64,000 nt of DNA from Deltaproteobacteria bacterium (lineage in GTDB: Bacteria > Desulfobacterota > Desulfuromonadia > Geobacterales > Geobacteraceae), in contig JAJZUQ010000001.1 of assembly GCA_021848385.1 (NCBI GenBank), forward strand, positions 124,001-188,000, written 5' to 3'. Made by a program: the position numbers and the translations under genes. Shown here piece after piece: positions 46,000-55,164 of the stretch. Position 1 is the stretch's first letter; the number at the start of each line of letters is the position of its first letter. The notes under the pieces are model-generated. The model did not search any database and had not been told where the DNA came from. It was given only the letters and a program-made list of their open reading frames with translations.

Positions 46000-46413
46000 A
46001 TGGGCGGCAGTAAGGCAAAAAATCTCACGGGCGCGGGCAACAAGTCACATGAAGAACTTGCCAAGGCGACGGACGGGCTGAAGTATCTCCGAAAGCAAAT
46101 CAGTGTCGACATCCCCATCCAACAGATTATCATCCTCCTTGAAGTAGCGGAGAATCCGGGCATCACGCAGACCGAGTTGGGTGAACGGTTGAGTATGTCG
46201 CCTTCAAGCATCAGCAGAAGCGTACGAATGCTCGGTAACTACCTGGAGCGAAGTTCAGACGAGATGAAAGGCTATGGGCTTGTCGAAACCCGGCCTGACT
46301 TGAGGGAGAGGCACCGCCAATCGTGTTTTGTAACGGAAAGAGGGCGAACGGTTGTTGATGAATTCGCAGAGATACTGATTGGAAAAAGGAAAGAAAATAA
46401 GCGGTCAACGTAG
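46000..46413 (+). CDS. MarR-like winged-helix regulator
   Basis: 137 residues from the ATG at 46000, with GGAGGG upstream (ATG 45976 lacks one). A winged helix-turn-helix (QTELGERLSMSPSSISRSVRMLG...) follows an N-terminal helix; a wing with RPDLRERHRQSCFVTERG is typical of MarR proteins. It is the only plus-strand gene in the island and is divergent from the small 65-residue gene. It may control the mobility operon or the small gene. It overlaps the RecD-like gene by 9 bases at their 3' ends. Confidence 0.7.
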   Translation: MGGSKAKNLTGAGNKSHEELAKATDGLKYLRKQISVDIPIQQIIILLEVAENPGITQTELGERLSMSPSSISRSVRMLGNYLERSSDEMKGYGLVETRPDLRERHRQSCFVTERGRTVVDEFAEILIGKRKENKRST

Positions 46414-48492
46414 ATGAATCAACAAACCTGTTTCCCGTCGTGACGGCACCGGCGGAGCCTGCACCGCCAGCTCGAACGCAGTCCGGTCGCCGACCAGAAC
46501 CACTTGGCGCTCGGCTCGTGTGATGGCAGTATAGAGCAGAGTCCGGTCAAGGAGCCGGCTCGGCAACACTGGAACCACAACACGCTCGAACTGGCTCCCC
46601 TGGGACTTGTGGACGGTAATCGCGTAGGCGTGCTCCATCTCCCTCGCATCGCCATCCTCCAGTTGATGCTTTACCCCATCGAACTCAACAACAAGCATAT
46701 CCTTTGCTGTCACCACCTGCCCCAGCGAGCCGTTGAACAGGCCGCGCTGGTAATCGTTCACCGTCCAGATGACCGGCTCGCCAGCAGCGAATCCATGGCG
46801 CTGGTCACGACCAGCAGCTACCAAGTCGTGGAACACGTGATTAATTGTGCGTACCCCGGCAGGACCCTGCTTGACCGCACCGATTACCTGGCAACTCCCC
46901 ACTCCACCCAAGTCATTCACTACATCCAGTAGCCGATCGATAATTTCGCCGGGTGCGGCGTCGATGAAGCTGACGCCGTCGGCCAGGCCGGCATAAGCGG
47001 GTAGGGCAGGAACCTCGCCGTTACGAATTGCAATGCTCGCCTGAGGAATGCCGGTAGCTGCCGCCTGGCGGTGGATCTCGGTCAATTCAACAGTAGGTAT
47101 CTCAGGATGGCCAGCCAGAGCGTGAAAAGTCAACCCAAAGCCGATCGGTGGCAGCTGGGCCGCGTCACCCACAAGCAGGAGCTTCGACCCGGGCGGCATC
47201 CGGCGCATGATGCGGTAGCAGTGGGGGAGGTCCAGCATGGAGGCCTCGTCGACCACGATGATGTATTCACCGTCCAGGCTTATCTTGCCGGCATCCACCC
47301 CAAGCATGAACCCGGCAATGGTGTAGGCATGGCGGCCGGTGGCCTCGGTCATCCGCTTGGCGGCACGGCCACTCAACGCCATCTGGAAGACGCCACCGAA
47401 GCCGAGCATCTCGGCTGCCAGATGCACTGCACGCAGCACCGTTGTCTTGCCGACGCCGGCCCCGCCCGTGATGCAGGCAAGGGGACTGGAAACGGCCAGA
47501 CGGACCGCTTCCTGCTGGGGAGTGTTCAGGGACAGGCTGGTGCGGGTTGTAAATGCGGCGTAAATCTCGTCAAGCCGCTCAGTGGTTGGCTCAAGTCGAA
47601 GTGTCAGCTGTTCAGCTTCAAATTGGCCTGTAAGCATATCTTTCGCCCGGCGAGCGACAAATTGCTCCATGGACCACGGGCCTAAGCCTTGAATACCTTC
47701 GTCTGCCTTTACGACGGCAAAGGATTCCTGGGCCAAATTTGCGGCCTCCAGCGCCAATTTTTCATCGCCGCCCAAGATCTTCTTGATGTGGCTGAGAAAC
47801 GCCTCCCGCGGGGCCCAGGTATGAGACATGGCTAGCCGCTGATAGCATGCTGCCTCGGCGGCAGCCACAAGGCGACGAGGATCGCATGCGGCGATGCTCA
47901 TGGCCCGACCAACCTGGTCGGCCTGCAGCCAGGAGGTGAAAGCCAGGAGCCGGTAGGGGTTTTCGTTGAGCTTGGCAATGGTTTCCGAGCCGTAGATGGC
48001 AAGAAGTTTCCGCGAGAGCCAGACCGGCATGCCGTGGACGTCGAGCCATTGGTAAACGTCGGCTTCGGTTTCCAGGTCGGCCCACCCTTTGACGAGGATG
48101 GCGGCAAGTTCACGACCGAGTAAGGGAGCGAACGGCGCCGGGTCACTGGCCGCGAGGAGAGGGTAGATGGCTTCGCCAAAGTTTTCCCAGAGCGCCCGTG
48201 CCTTCACCTCGCCGATACCGGGGAATGCCCTCGAGCCAGTGATAACCTGGATAATAAGGCGGCCAGAAGGTTTGCGCAAGATAGCGCTTCTGGCTTCCAC
48301 CTGTTCGCCATAGACGGCATGCTGCCGCAGCGCGCCGTCAATATCCCACACCTCGCCGCACACGGGTAATCGCGGCATCACCTCAACTCCGGCGACGATG
48401 CGGTAGCGCTTGCCATTCAAAGTGTGGGCATTGAACACCGCGCCACCATGGCGCCCCTGCCAAAGAATGGTGTCGACGATTACGCTCTGCAT
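46405..48492 (-). CDS. RecD-like ATP-dependent DNA helicase
   Basis: 695 residues. It has an N-terminal OB-like part and helix-hairpin-helix (FPGIGEVKARALWENFG), then an SF1B core: TPQQEAVRLAV, Walker [25 protein letters not shown], Walker B VVDEASMLD, GDAAQLPPIGFG, and a C-terminal half with TVHKSQGSQFERVV and LYTAITRAE. It resembles RecD2. It is the last gene of the recombinase operon and probably processes the element's DNA during transfer or repair. Confidence 0.92.
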   Translation of the reverse strand: MQSVIVDTILWQGRHGGAVFNAHTLNGKRYRIVAGVEVMPRLPVCGEVWDIDGALRQHAVYGEQVEARSAILRKPSGRLIIQVITGSRAFPGIGEVKARALWENFGEAIYPLLAASDPAPFAPLLGRELAAILVKGWADLETEADVYQWLDVHGMPVWLSRKLLAIYGSETIAKLNENPYRLLAFTSWLQADQVGRAMSIAACDPRRLVAAAEAACYQRLAMSHTWAPREAFLSHIKKILGGDEKLALEAANLAQESFAVVKADEGIQGLGPWSMEQFVARRAKDMLTGQFEAEQLTLRLEPTTERLDEIYAAFTTRTSLSLNTPQQEAVRLAVSSPLACITGGAGVGKTTVLRAVHLAAEMLGFGGVFQMALSGRAAKRMTEATGRHAYTIAGFMLGVDAGKISLDGEYIIVVDEASMLDLPHCYRIMRRMPPGSKLLLVGDAAQLPPIGFGLTFHALAGHPEIPTVELTEIHRQAAATGIPQASIAIRNGEVPALPAYAGLADGVSFIDAAPGEIIDRLLDVVNDLGGVGSCQVIGAVKQGPAGVRTINHVFHDLVAAGRDQRHGFAAGEPVIWTVNDYQRGLFNGSLGQVVTAKDMLVVEFDGVKHQLEDGDAREMEHAYAITVHKSQGSQFERVVVPVLPSRLLDRTLLYTAITRAERQVVLVGDRTAFELAVQAPPVPSRRETGLLIHLR

Positions 48493-48881
48493 TAGAGTAT
48501 CACTCGCTTGCCAGCTTCGAGCATTTCCTCGATGTGGCGATAAAGGGTAAGCTGGCGCCGCAGTTCATGAACCTCGGCAACCAGCACCGCATTCTGCTGC
48601 TCGAGATTGGTGATCCGCCTCTCAAGTTTCACCTTGTCGGCATCGCCGCTGTCGTCTCGATGCTCGACGCCCCTTAAGCCGATTGTTTTCGCCGCATCGG
48701 CCAAGAGCTGGCGGCAGTGCGGATTCTGGTACAGCACTTCGCGGTTGAAGCCGCAGGCTGTTGCCACCGCTGCGACGTTGACTTTGCCGCTGCGGCTGGG
48801 AAGGCCGGAGTTTGTTTCTCGCAGTCCTTCGATGTAGCGCGTCAGCGCGTCAATGTGTTCTTTTCCGATTGCCACTGACAT
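48492..48881 (-). CDS. Small coiled-coil protein of the recombinase operon (TnpC-like)
   Basis: 129 residues or so from the ATG at 48881 (GGAGGAAC upstream). An N-terminal helix-turn-helix-like part (VNVAAVATACGFNREVLYQNPHCRQLL) is followed by a C-terminal coiled coil (VKLERRITNLEQQNAVLVAEV...). The layout and position resemble TnpC of Tn554-type elements, which helps the two tyrosine recombinases. It shares its stop region with the RecD-like start. Confidence 0.7.
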   Translation of the reverse strand: MSVAIGKEHIDALTRYIEGLRETNSGLPSRSGKVNVAAVATACGFNREVLYQNPHCRQLLADAAKTIGLRGVEHRDDSGDADKVKLERRITNLEQQNAVLVAEVHELRRQLTLYRHIEEMLEAGKRVIL

Positions 48882-49299
48882 TTTGTTCCTCCGTTTTGCC
48901 CCTGTTAATTGGTGGCAATGGCTTATTGAGAAACTTTTCGTCAAGCCCCCGTGAATGTGCGTTGTAAGCCCAGCGGGTGAACTGTTCGAGCAAAGCATCG
49001 CTTTCTTTTTTTAGGCGCGAGTTTTCCGCTGACAGGGCCTCTATGCGTTCGTAAGCCTTTTGAAGCTCTGGAGGCAAGGATTTATGCGGCGAAGAACCGG
49101 CAGTGTCGCGAAGGCTGGCTTTTTTATCGCTGAAGGCTCTGGAAATCCGGTCGTAGTTACTAAGAGCCTGACGGGTGTATCGGACACGAAGCCGTTTTTC
49201 AACCGCATCGAGGAGGAGATCCCAGGTAAGCTTTGTATCCCACACATCGAGCATCTTAACGATGGTTTCAATGCCGTCTTTCGATATCTGCTTTGACAT
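48850..49299 (-). CDS. Second small coiled-coil protein of the recombinase operon
   Basis: 149 residues. The N-terminus has a helix-turn-helix-like sequence (WDLLLDAVEKRLRVRYTRQALSNYDRISRAF), the middle is a coiled coil (ELQKAYERIEALSAENSRLKKES) and the C-terminus is basic. It is similar in plan to the next small protein and overlaps it by 32 bases. It is probably a recombination accessory or DNA-binding factor. Confidence 0.7.
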   Translation of the reverse strand: MSKQISKDGIETIVKMLDVWDTKLTWDLLLDAVEKRLRVRYTRQALSNYDRISRAFSDKKASLRDTAGSSPHKSLPPELQKAYERIEALSAENSRLKKESDALLEQFTRWAYNAHSRGLDEKFLNKPLPPINRGKTEEQNVSGNRKRTH

Positions 49300-49318
49300 G
49301 AGTTAACTCCTTTTTCGC

Positions 49319-51415
49319 TTAAGACGTTCCGCCAGGCAAGGCGGCGGTGGCGGCACCATTTCCAGCTATTTTCGAGGTCTCCCGAATGCGTTTAATAATT
49401 TCTGCTTCTGCATCACCGAGCTGTTGCCTGTCGTCGACGGCGCTGCCGATCTGCGAAAACTCATTTTTGATGGCGAGTTGGATCACGGCGCCTTGCGGGA
49501 CTTGAGGGTCATCAAGAATGTCAACGAGATTGCGGAGTCGCTCGACGGTCAGTCGATGGTGCACTAGCCACCGATCTGCGCCGTAAAACTCTTCGTTTAC
49601 GCCTTCGCTGGCTCGAGCCAGTTGTTCCTCGGCATCAGCAAGAGACTGGCGAATGCGCGCAGTTTTTCGTGGATCTCCTTTAAGGCAGACGTGTTCAGTG
49701 CAATTGACGCAGTCAAGGTGGCGCTGACAGGGAAGCATGATCCAGTCGTGGATACAAAAGCCAAGCTCGGTTGTATGCGCGGTCGGGAACTTCATTTTCA
49801 AGTACTCGTCACGGGAAACCGGCGCCCTAGCCACGAACTCAGCGAGCGGCCCAAAGATCGCGCCATCGCCAATCGACCGCGCCAGGGCTATCATCTCATC
49901 CGCCGTCACATGGTCATAGGCGGCGTTCTGCTGCACATCCTTACGCCCGGACCACTTGGCGATATCCATTTGACTAAGTCCGCCCTTTTGAGCAAGCGTA
50001 TTAAGCCAATGTCGGAACTGGTGTGTCGTGACATTAGGGTAGTTGCCGTCCTCGTCTTTTAAATCAAGGCGGCTGAAAAGGGATGACTTGCCATGCTGGT
50101 GGCCAGCTCCGAACTGGTTGTTTATGACGTCAGTTGTGACAGCCTCGAACATGCAGCGGTGGGTTCCCCTTGTGGCGTGAAAGAAGTTTTTGGGGACGAC
50201 GAAAAGAGCATCGCCATAAGTGAGGCCGGTTTCCTGGTCAATAGTAGGAAAACCCTTGGGGAGCATTGCCACGATAGCCCTTTCGATGTCTTCGAAACGA
50301 TAGCTGTTCGCAGGTGCGCCTATGCCGCCGGCGGGCCGCACCTTCACTGCTGGCAGCCTGAGTTCATTGGCCCATCTGCAAGCTTTGCTCGAATTTTGCA
50401 TGCCAAGCAACAGGGAGAGCTGGTCGGCACCCACATATTCCTGCCGGCGAAGACGCTTGAGGTCTTCCGGGAGGAATAGCTTTTCCGGATTCGTTGTGTA
50501 CCACCTCGCCATGGCACGCGCTTCTTCGGTGTGCTTGCGGATTTTACCTACCGCCATCTTGGCTACTTCGGCCATCGTGCCCACTATCCCTTTAACCATA
50601 GGTTCTGCGCCTTTTGAAGGCCACCAGCGCAGGCCATATGACTCGTCGCCGTTTTCTTGTTTCGTCGACACCTCGCAATCGACAGGCAAACGGAACAGTT
50701 CGTTGATACGGTCCGGGGCGGAACATAAAAGAGCCCCTACTGAGGCAACAAGCACATCTACCGGCTCAGTGGCAATACAAAAGGCAGCTGCAAGGGCATC
50801 AAGAGCAGCTTGCTCAGGCATCCGCTTGGCTCGGTCCTCGTCGAATTTCCTTCCAATCCGGTTACGTTCACCAGGCCGCGGAATAGGGCTTTTCCACGTG
50901 AATCCCGCCTTAGTCAACTTATTAGAAACAAGAAACGTCGCTATCATATTCAGTTGGGTGCCGATCCTGTAGGCAGTGGTTTCTTCAAATTTATCCTGCA
51001 GTAGAAGGGCAGCCGCATTGAGCACCGCTGCGTCGGTCCTTTCTACCTTTGCCATGCCTCCGGTGTTGGACAACGCTCGTTCTAGCGCGCGAAGAGCCGA
51101 CAGTCGCAACGCAACAGAATTTGTCGGCCGCATTCCGTGCTGATAACGCATGTATGCCTTGGCAAAATCAAGAAATGGCTGTTCCATAATCTGTCCAGCT
51201 TGTTGCTTCGATGTATCGTGGTTGGTCCAGACCAGGGCGGTCCGTCCCTTTCGACCCCGCCTCTCAACGTTATCGGACACATCCCAGACGTCGGCATCCC
51301 AGACGAGGTCTTTGCCAAAAATTTCCAGCCGCTCCCGACAAAGCGCGATGAAATCGGTAAGGTTCTTCGTGGCGTCATGTTCTGCCTTGGGAACAAAAGG
51401 GACGATGTTGCTCAT
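49319..51415 (-). CDS. Tyrosine recombinase, long TnpB-like
   Basis: 698 residues. It has an N-terminal arm and core-binding part, then the catalytic domain with Arg in APDRINELFRLP, the box II motif HQFRHWLNTLAQ and tyrosine in AAYDHVTADE. A C-terminal extension has cysteines (FCIHDWIMLPCQRHLDCVNCTEHVC), which look like a zinc-binding module as in TnpB of Tn554. It is the third of three consecutive recombinase genes and overlaps its upstream neighbour by one base. Confidence 0.88.
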   Translation of the reverse strand: MSNIVPFVPKAEHDATKNLTDFIALCRERLEIFGKDLVWDADVWDVSDNVERRGRKGRTALVWTNHDTSKQQAGQIMEQPFLDFAKAYMRYQHGMRPTNSVALRLSALRALERALSNTGGMAKVERTDAAVLNAAALLLQDKFEETTAYRIGTQLNMIATFLVSNKLTKAGFTWKSPIPRPGERNRIGRKFDEDRAKRMPEQAALDALAAAFCIATEPVDVLVASVGALLCSAPDRINELFRLPVDCEVSTKQENGDESYGLRWWPSKGAEPMVKGIVGTMAEVAKMAVGKIRKHTEEARAMARWYTTNPEKLFLPEDLKRLRRQEYVGADQLSLLLGMQNSSKACRWANELRLPAVKVRPAGGIGAPANSYRFEDIERAIVAMLPKGFPTIDQETGLTYGDALFVVPKNFFHATRGTHRCMFEAVTTDVINNQFGAGHQHGKSSLFSRLDLKDEDGNYPNVTTHQFRHWLNTLAQKGGLSQMDIAKWSGRKDVQQNAAYDHVTADEMIALARSIGDGAIFGPLAEFVARAPVSRDEYLKMKFPTAHTTELGFCIHDWIMLPCQRHLDCVNCTEHVCLKGDPRKTARIRQSLADAEEQLARASEGVNEEFYGADRWLVHHRLTVERLRNLVDILDDPQVPQGAVIQLAIKNEFSQIGSAVDDRQQLGDAEAEIIKRIRETSKIAGNGAATAALPGGTS

Positions 51416-52962
51416 TACAGCCCTCCTTTCTGGCGGCGCTCATCACATAAACGGACAACCTCTGCGACTGCCAGGATTGTACGGTCGTGCACCGAAGCAA
51501 TGCGCTCATCGCCGGTAACCTGCAGCAAGCGTTCTCGCTCAGCCAGAAGGTTTTCCAGTACCTGTATGTGCGGCCCATCAAGCCAAGCCTGGAAGTTCCG
51601 GCAGGTATAACAGGCTACGGGAGCCGAGGCTCCGCAGAAACCATGCTTTCCGCATACGCCGTTATCGCTGCCGGCTTCCTGTCCGTAAAAGCCTCTTATT
51701 CGGGCAGAGGGGTCGCCACCGCGTTTAACCCCCTCCGGATCTGTAATGACCATGCCCGAGAAGGCTTGGGCCAGAGGGGCAAGCTGCAGCGCCATTACCT
51801 TATCGACTCGCTGCATAATCTTTTGTGTTGCCTCGACATAGACGCCGGCATTCTGCGTGTCGCTGTGCCCAAGGAGTTCGGCGATCACCAGCGGACCATA
51901 GCCTTCCTCTGCAGCGCGGGTACCAAGCGTACGACGGAAACGGGTCGAAAAAACATGAAGGGGTTCATCGCTGCGTTCTGAAGGTACTTTGAGGCTGCTG
52001 CAAATCTTTGTCACCTCGTGGCCAAGAGATTCTCCAGAATGATGGAATTTGAAGCCCGGAGGGTTGGTGCCGTCCCATCTAGGAAAGACGGGGAGGTCGC
52101 CGTCATCGACGCCGGTGGGAGCGTATTTTTCGCTTTCAAGCTTAACGAGGCTGATCCACGCTTCAAACGCCTCCCCGAGTTCTCGGATTAGCGGCCGGGT
52201 ATCAAAGCTGTCGCGGATTAATTCATCACGCTTTTTGGCCCGCGGGATTTCGAGCAGGTAGTCGGTGCTGCCGTCGTTGGCCCGCAACACCTTGAGGTCC
52301 CGAATTTTCAATGAGGCATACTGGATTGGCCGAGCGCCGTGCGCAATTAGAAGCCAGACAAGTACATAGGATTGGGTCGAAATGTTGCCGCAAGCATAGG
52401 CATCGTTGACGGCAGCTTGGATAGCTTGTAACTCGTTATCGGTAAAAGGTCCTGCTTGAGGGTCGTGCGTTAGGATCGCCTCGCCCTTCTTGTTCCCTCG
52501 AGACCTCATCTGGATTAATAGCGCCAGTGCATCCTGTCCTATGCCGGGATACCCCAGAGCATGCCACTTCTTTAAAAGGCCCTTCAATGAAGAAAAATAC
52601 CATTCTTGGCTTTGCAGAAGCTGGCTTCGGTAGTTGATGATGTCGGCGGCGGCGATACTCGCTAGGGGTACCCCTGAGCGTTCGTATACACACTGGGAAA
52701 AATGCCTGAAAAAATTAAAAAGATTACGGACATGACTTGCGGATTTTTGCTGTAGGTACAGAAGCAGCACCAGCTTGAGTCCATGAACGAGCCGCACTTC
52801 GCAGCAGTCACGAATGTCGGCAAAGTCCAAATTAAAGAGCCCCCTCTGGTCAGGGATTCGCCATACATCGGATTCAGGATTGATTATAATTCCCGTTCTT
52901 GTTGTTACTTCCTTGGGCAGAGCAAGAACGTCAGTAACGGCGGAGTGGTTGTCAATTTTCAT
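51415..52962 (-). CDS. Tyrosine recombinase, middle of the trio
   Basis: 515 residues. The catalytic set is Arg in HGARPIQYASL, STRFRRTLGTR in place of box II HxxR, LLGHSDTQNAGVYVEAT with the tyrosine, and C-terminal cysteines (CGKHGFCGASAPVACYTCRNF) resembling a zinc site. The His of box II is replaced by Arg, a known alternative in this superfamily. It overlaps both recombinase neighbours. Confidence 0.88.
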   Translation of the reverse strand: MKIDNHSAVTDVLALPKEVTTRTGIIINPESDVWRIPDQRGLFNLDFADIRDCCEVRLVHGLKLVLLLYLQQKSASHVRNLFNFFRHFSQCVYERSGVPLASIAAADIINYRSQLLQSQEWYFSSLKGLLKKWHALGYPGIGQDALALLIQMRSRGNKKGEAILTHDPQAGPFTDNELQAIQAAVNDAYACGNISTQSYVLVWLLIAHGARPIQYASLKIRDLKVLRANDGSTDYLLEIPRAKKRDELIRDSFDTRPLIRELGEAFEAWISLVKLESEKYAPTGVDDGDLPVFPRWDGTNPPGFKFHHSGESLGHEVTKICSSLKVPSERSDEPLHVFSTRFRRTLGTRAAEEGYGPLVIAELLGHSDTQNAGVYVEATQKIMQRVDKVMALQLAPLAQAFSGMVITDPEGVKRGGDPSARIRGFYGQEAGSDNGVCGKHGFCGASAPVACYTCRNFQAWLDGPHIQVLENLLAERERLLQVTGDERIASVHDRTILAVAEVVRLCDERRQKGGL

Positions 52963-54229
52963 CTTCCTGAGTTCCTTTCTTGCGGAACGCCTTGTTTTGA
53001 AGGTCTAGGGATGCTTTTGCCGCCTTCATTTTAATGTGGCGTTTGGCGTACTTGGCAGGCATCTGTGAATTGAATGTCCACCCCATCAAGTATGCGCGGG
53101 TCCTTTTTTCTAATTCTTCATCGGTCTTTTCCCTGTCTGCTAAGTCAGAGAAATTGTCGTTCCAGGTATAACGACAGACGTGACATGTTAACCAGTCAGG
53201 CAGGCCGGGAACCTTTTCCCGCAAAACCCGAAAAATCTTTGATAAGGCGCTCTGGGAAAGCGGCGCACCGGTCCGATCGGCAACAAGCAGGACGGGATGC
53301 TTCCTTGCTCCCTTTAACTTGCTGCGATGCTTCAGGATGTAATCCTCGAGAATTAAGGTAAGCTCTTCGTTCAGCGGTATCTTCCGGTCCAGGGTCTTGG
53401 TGTTCGGCTCCCAGAGGCGCGGATCGGCGAAGTCGTCGGGCGCCCGGCGGATCAGCAACTCCGATTTCCTAAGATCGACATCCTGAACGCGAAGGATGAG
53501 GCCCTCTCCCCCCCTAGGGCCAAGCGCGAGGAATAGACGGACTAGCGCCTGATTGCGGAAACGCACAAATTCGCTCTTCCAGGGGTTTTGGGGCGAGGAT
53601 GGGGCAACTGATTCAAGAAGAAGTTCCTGGACTTCAGGTGAAAGCCCCTCACGTATATTGCCGGTCTTGCTTTTTTTACCATGAGGGATTCTTGCCGCCA
53701 GCCAGCCGGTCATTTGTTGCCGCGCAGCGTCAAGAATAGCAAAGTCGTCTGAGCGCCGGCCTATTTTACCAATATGCTGAAGTGCCAGCCAGTCAAGATA
53801 GCCACGGATGGCCATGAGGCGGATAGCGGCGGTTGCAGGCCCGACAAAAAGTGCTTTTCTGCTGTTCGCGCTCATGCGGTGTTTCTCGAGGTTTATGATG
53901 CGCGAGATTGCTGGAGCCGGAGCTGGCTCGAGTTCTTCCCGCAATTCTTTGCACAAGCGCTTAGCATCATCGGCCAAGTTCATGATTTCCTGCAACGTGA
54001 GAAAGTTACCGCCATCGAATCGCCCTTCTATATCGATGCCGTTCCTTTGCGCCCATATATACAGTACCATCAACCCACCGAGCTGAGACAGCAGGGTTCT
54101 ATACGAACCGGCAGAAGGGCGAAGCATAGCCACCGTGTATGCTGTGGGCTTGAAAATCGGCGAGTTGTCGTCGTCCAGGAGCACTGGGAAACGCTCGCCG
54201 TCGGCAAATTTCAGCAGTTTTATATGCAT
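52952..54229 (-). CDS. Tyrosine recombinase, first of the trio
   Basis: 425 residues from the ATG at 54229 (GGGGGG 4 bases before). Catalytic residues: Arg in LALGPRGGEGLIL, His-x-x-Arg in LTCHVCRYTWND, tyrosine in MPAKYAKRH. Residue spacing is that of phage-type integrases. It starts the operon only about 90 bases from the ssb terminator, so the element end should lie in this gap. Confidence 0.88.
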   Translation of the reverse strand: MHIKLLKFADGERFPVLLDDDNSPIFKPTAYTVAMLRPSAGSYRTLLSQLGGLMVLYIWAQRNGIDIEGRFDGGNFLTLQEIMNLADDAKRLCKELREELEPAPAPAISRIINLEKHRMSANSRKALFVGPATAAIRLMAIRGYLDWLALQHIGKIGRRSDDFAILDAARQQMTGWLAARIPHGKKSKTGNIREGLSPEVQELLLESVAPSSPQNPWKSEFVRFRNQALVRLFLALGPRGGEGLILRVQDVDLRKSELLIRRAPDDFADPRLWEPNTKTLDRKIPLNEELTLILEDYILKHRSKLKGARKHPVLLVADRTGAPLSQSALSKIFRVLREKVPGLPDWLTCHVCRYTWNDNFSDLADREKTDEELEKRTRAYLMGWTFNSQMPAKYAKRHIKMKAAKASLDLQNKAFRKKGTQEDEN

Positions 54230-54315
54230 GACGCCCCCCATGGTTTTTACGTATTTAAATCGGTCATAATTAGTAATAATTCTAGCACGTCCTAAAAATT
54301 TTGTAAAGAACAAAA

Positions 54316-54347
54316 ATACGGCGTAAGGTTAGTACCTTACGCCGTAT
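54316..54347 (-). terminator. Terminator of ssb and probable right edge of the island
   Basis: ATACGGCGTAAGGT, TAGT, ACCTTACGCCGTAT: perfect 14-bp arms, followed on the minus strand by TTTTTG. It serves ssb. Confidence 0.85.
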
Positions 54348-54374
54348 AGTTAACATATCGAGTTGTGGTGTTAA

Positions 54375-54824
54375 TTAGAACGGAATATCGTCGTCCGGGT
54401 TGAATGCCGGCTCGTCGTAGCTCGGGGCGCTGTTGTGATCCTGTGCATCGTTGCGGCCGCCTCCGCCGCCACCCTGCCTGCCGCCGCCTTCTCCCTTGCC
54501 GGAGAGCATCTGCATCTTCTCACCGACAATCTCGGTAGTGTAGCGGTCCTTGCCGTCCCGGTCCTGCCATTTGCGGGTCTGGAGTCGACCCTCGATGTAG
54601 ACGGTCTTCCCCTTGGAGAGGTATTCGCCGGCGATCTCCGCCAGCCGTGCCCAAAGGGTGACGTTGTGCCATTCGGTCTTTTCTTCCCACTCGCCGCTCT
54701 TGCCCTTGAACTTCTCGCTGGTTGCCACGGAGAAGCTTGCCACCGCGGTGCCGGATGCGGTGTAGCGAACTTCCGGGTCCTTCCCCAGATTGCCGATCAA
54801 CATAACCTTATTGAGGCTCGCCAT
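54375..54824 (-). CDS. ssb: Single-stranded DNA-binding protein
   Basis: 149 residues. It has the OB-fold core [52 protein letters not shown], a glycine-rich linker ([11 protein letters not shown]) and the acidic tip DDDIPF that docks repair enzymes. GGAGC precedes the ATG. It is a normal housekeeping Ssb, not obviously part of the island. Confidence 0.97.
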   Translation of the reverse strand: MASLNKVMLIGNLGKDPEVRYTASGTAVASFSVATSEKFKGKSGEWEEKTEWHNVTLWARLAEIAGEYLSKGKTVYIEGRLQTRKWQDRDGKDRYTTEIVGEKMQMLSGKGEGGGRQGGGGGGRNDAQDHNSAPSYDEPAFNPDDDIPF

Positions 54825-55164
54825 ATGGTGCTCCTTACTTGTGTGATTTGGTAAAAGAGTTTGTCAATGAAGGGGTGAAAATCCTCCCAGGGATGTGGAG
54901 GAAATTCCTTGACGCTTGACAATGAAATCGTCATTTAAAGGACGAACATCGAAAGCTGGATACTACACCAAAATGTTTCACACCTCAACAATTTAACGGT
55001 ACTAGCACTTCGTGAAGCCATACTTCGAGGTTGCCCGGATTTGTTGTCGGTTACTAAGTGTTTAAAGGTAAAGAAGACCTATTCATCATTTCTCAATGAC
55101 CCAACTCCCGTCCAAGAATCACGCGACTTTTGACAATTTTGTGGTGAGCGCCGCATTAAGCCTG
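54825..55164. other. Spacer between ssb and the WYL gene without a recognised gene
   Basis: The 340 bases hold AT-rich sequence with a TTGACA 30 bases upstream of ssb on the minus strand, which may be its -35. No ORF with a ribosome site and no clear RNA structure was found. Confidence 0.5.

Noticed and set aside
54906-54945. TTGACA-like sequences in the ssb-WYL spacer reading to the plus strand
   Set aside because: No plus-strand gene follows before the WYL gene, so they are probably chance matches.
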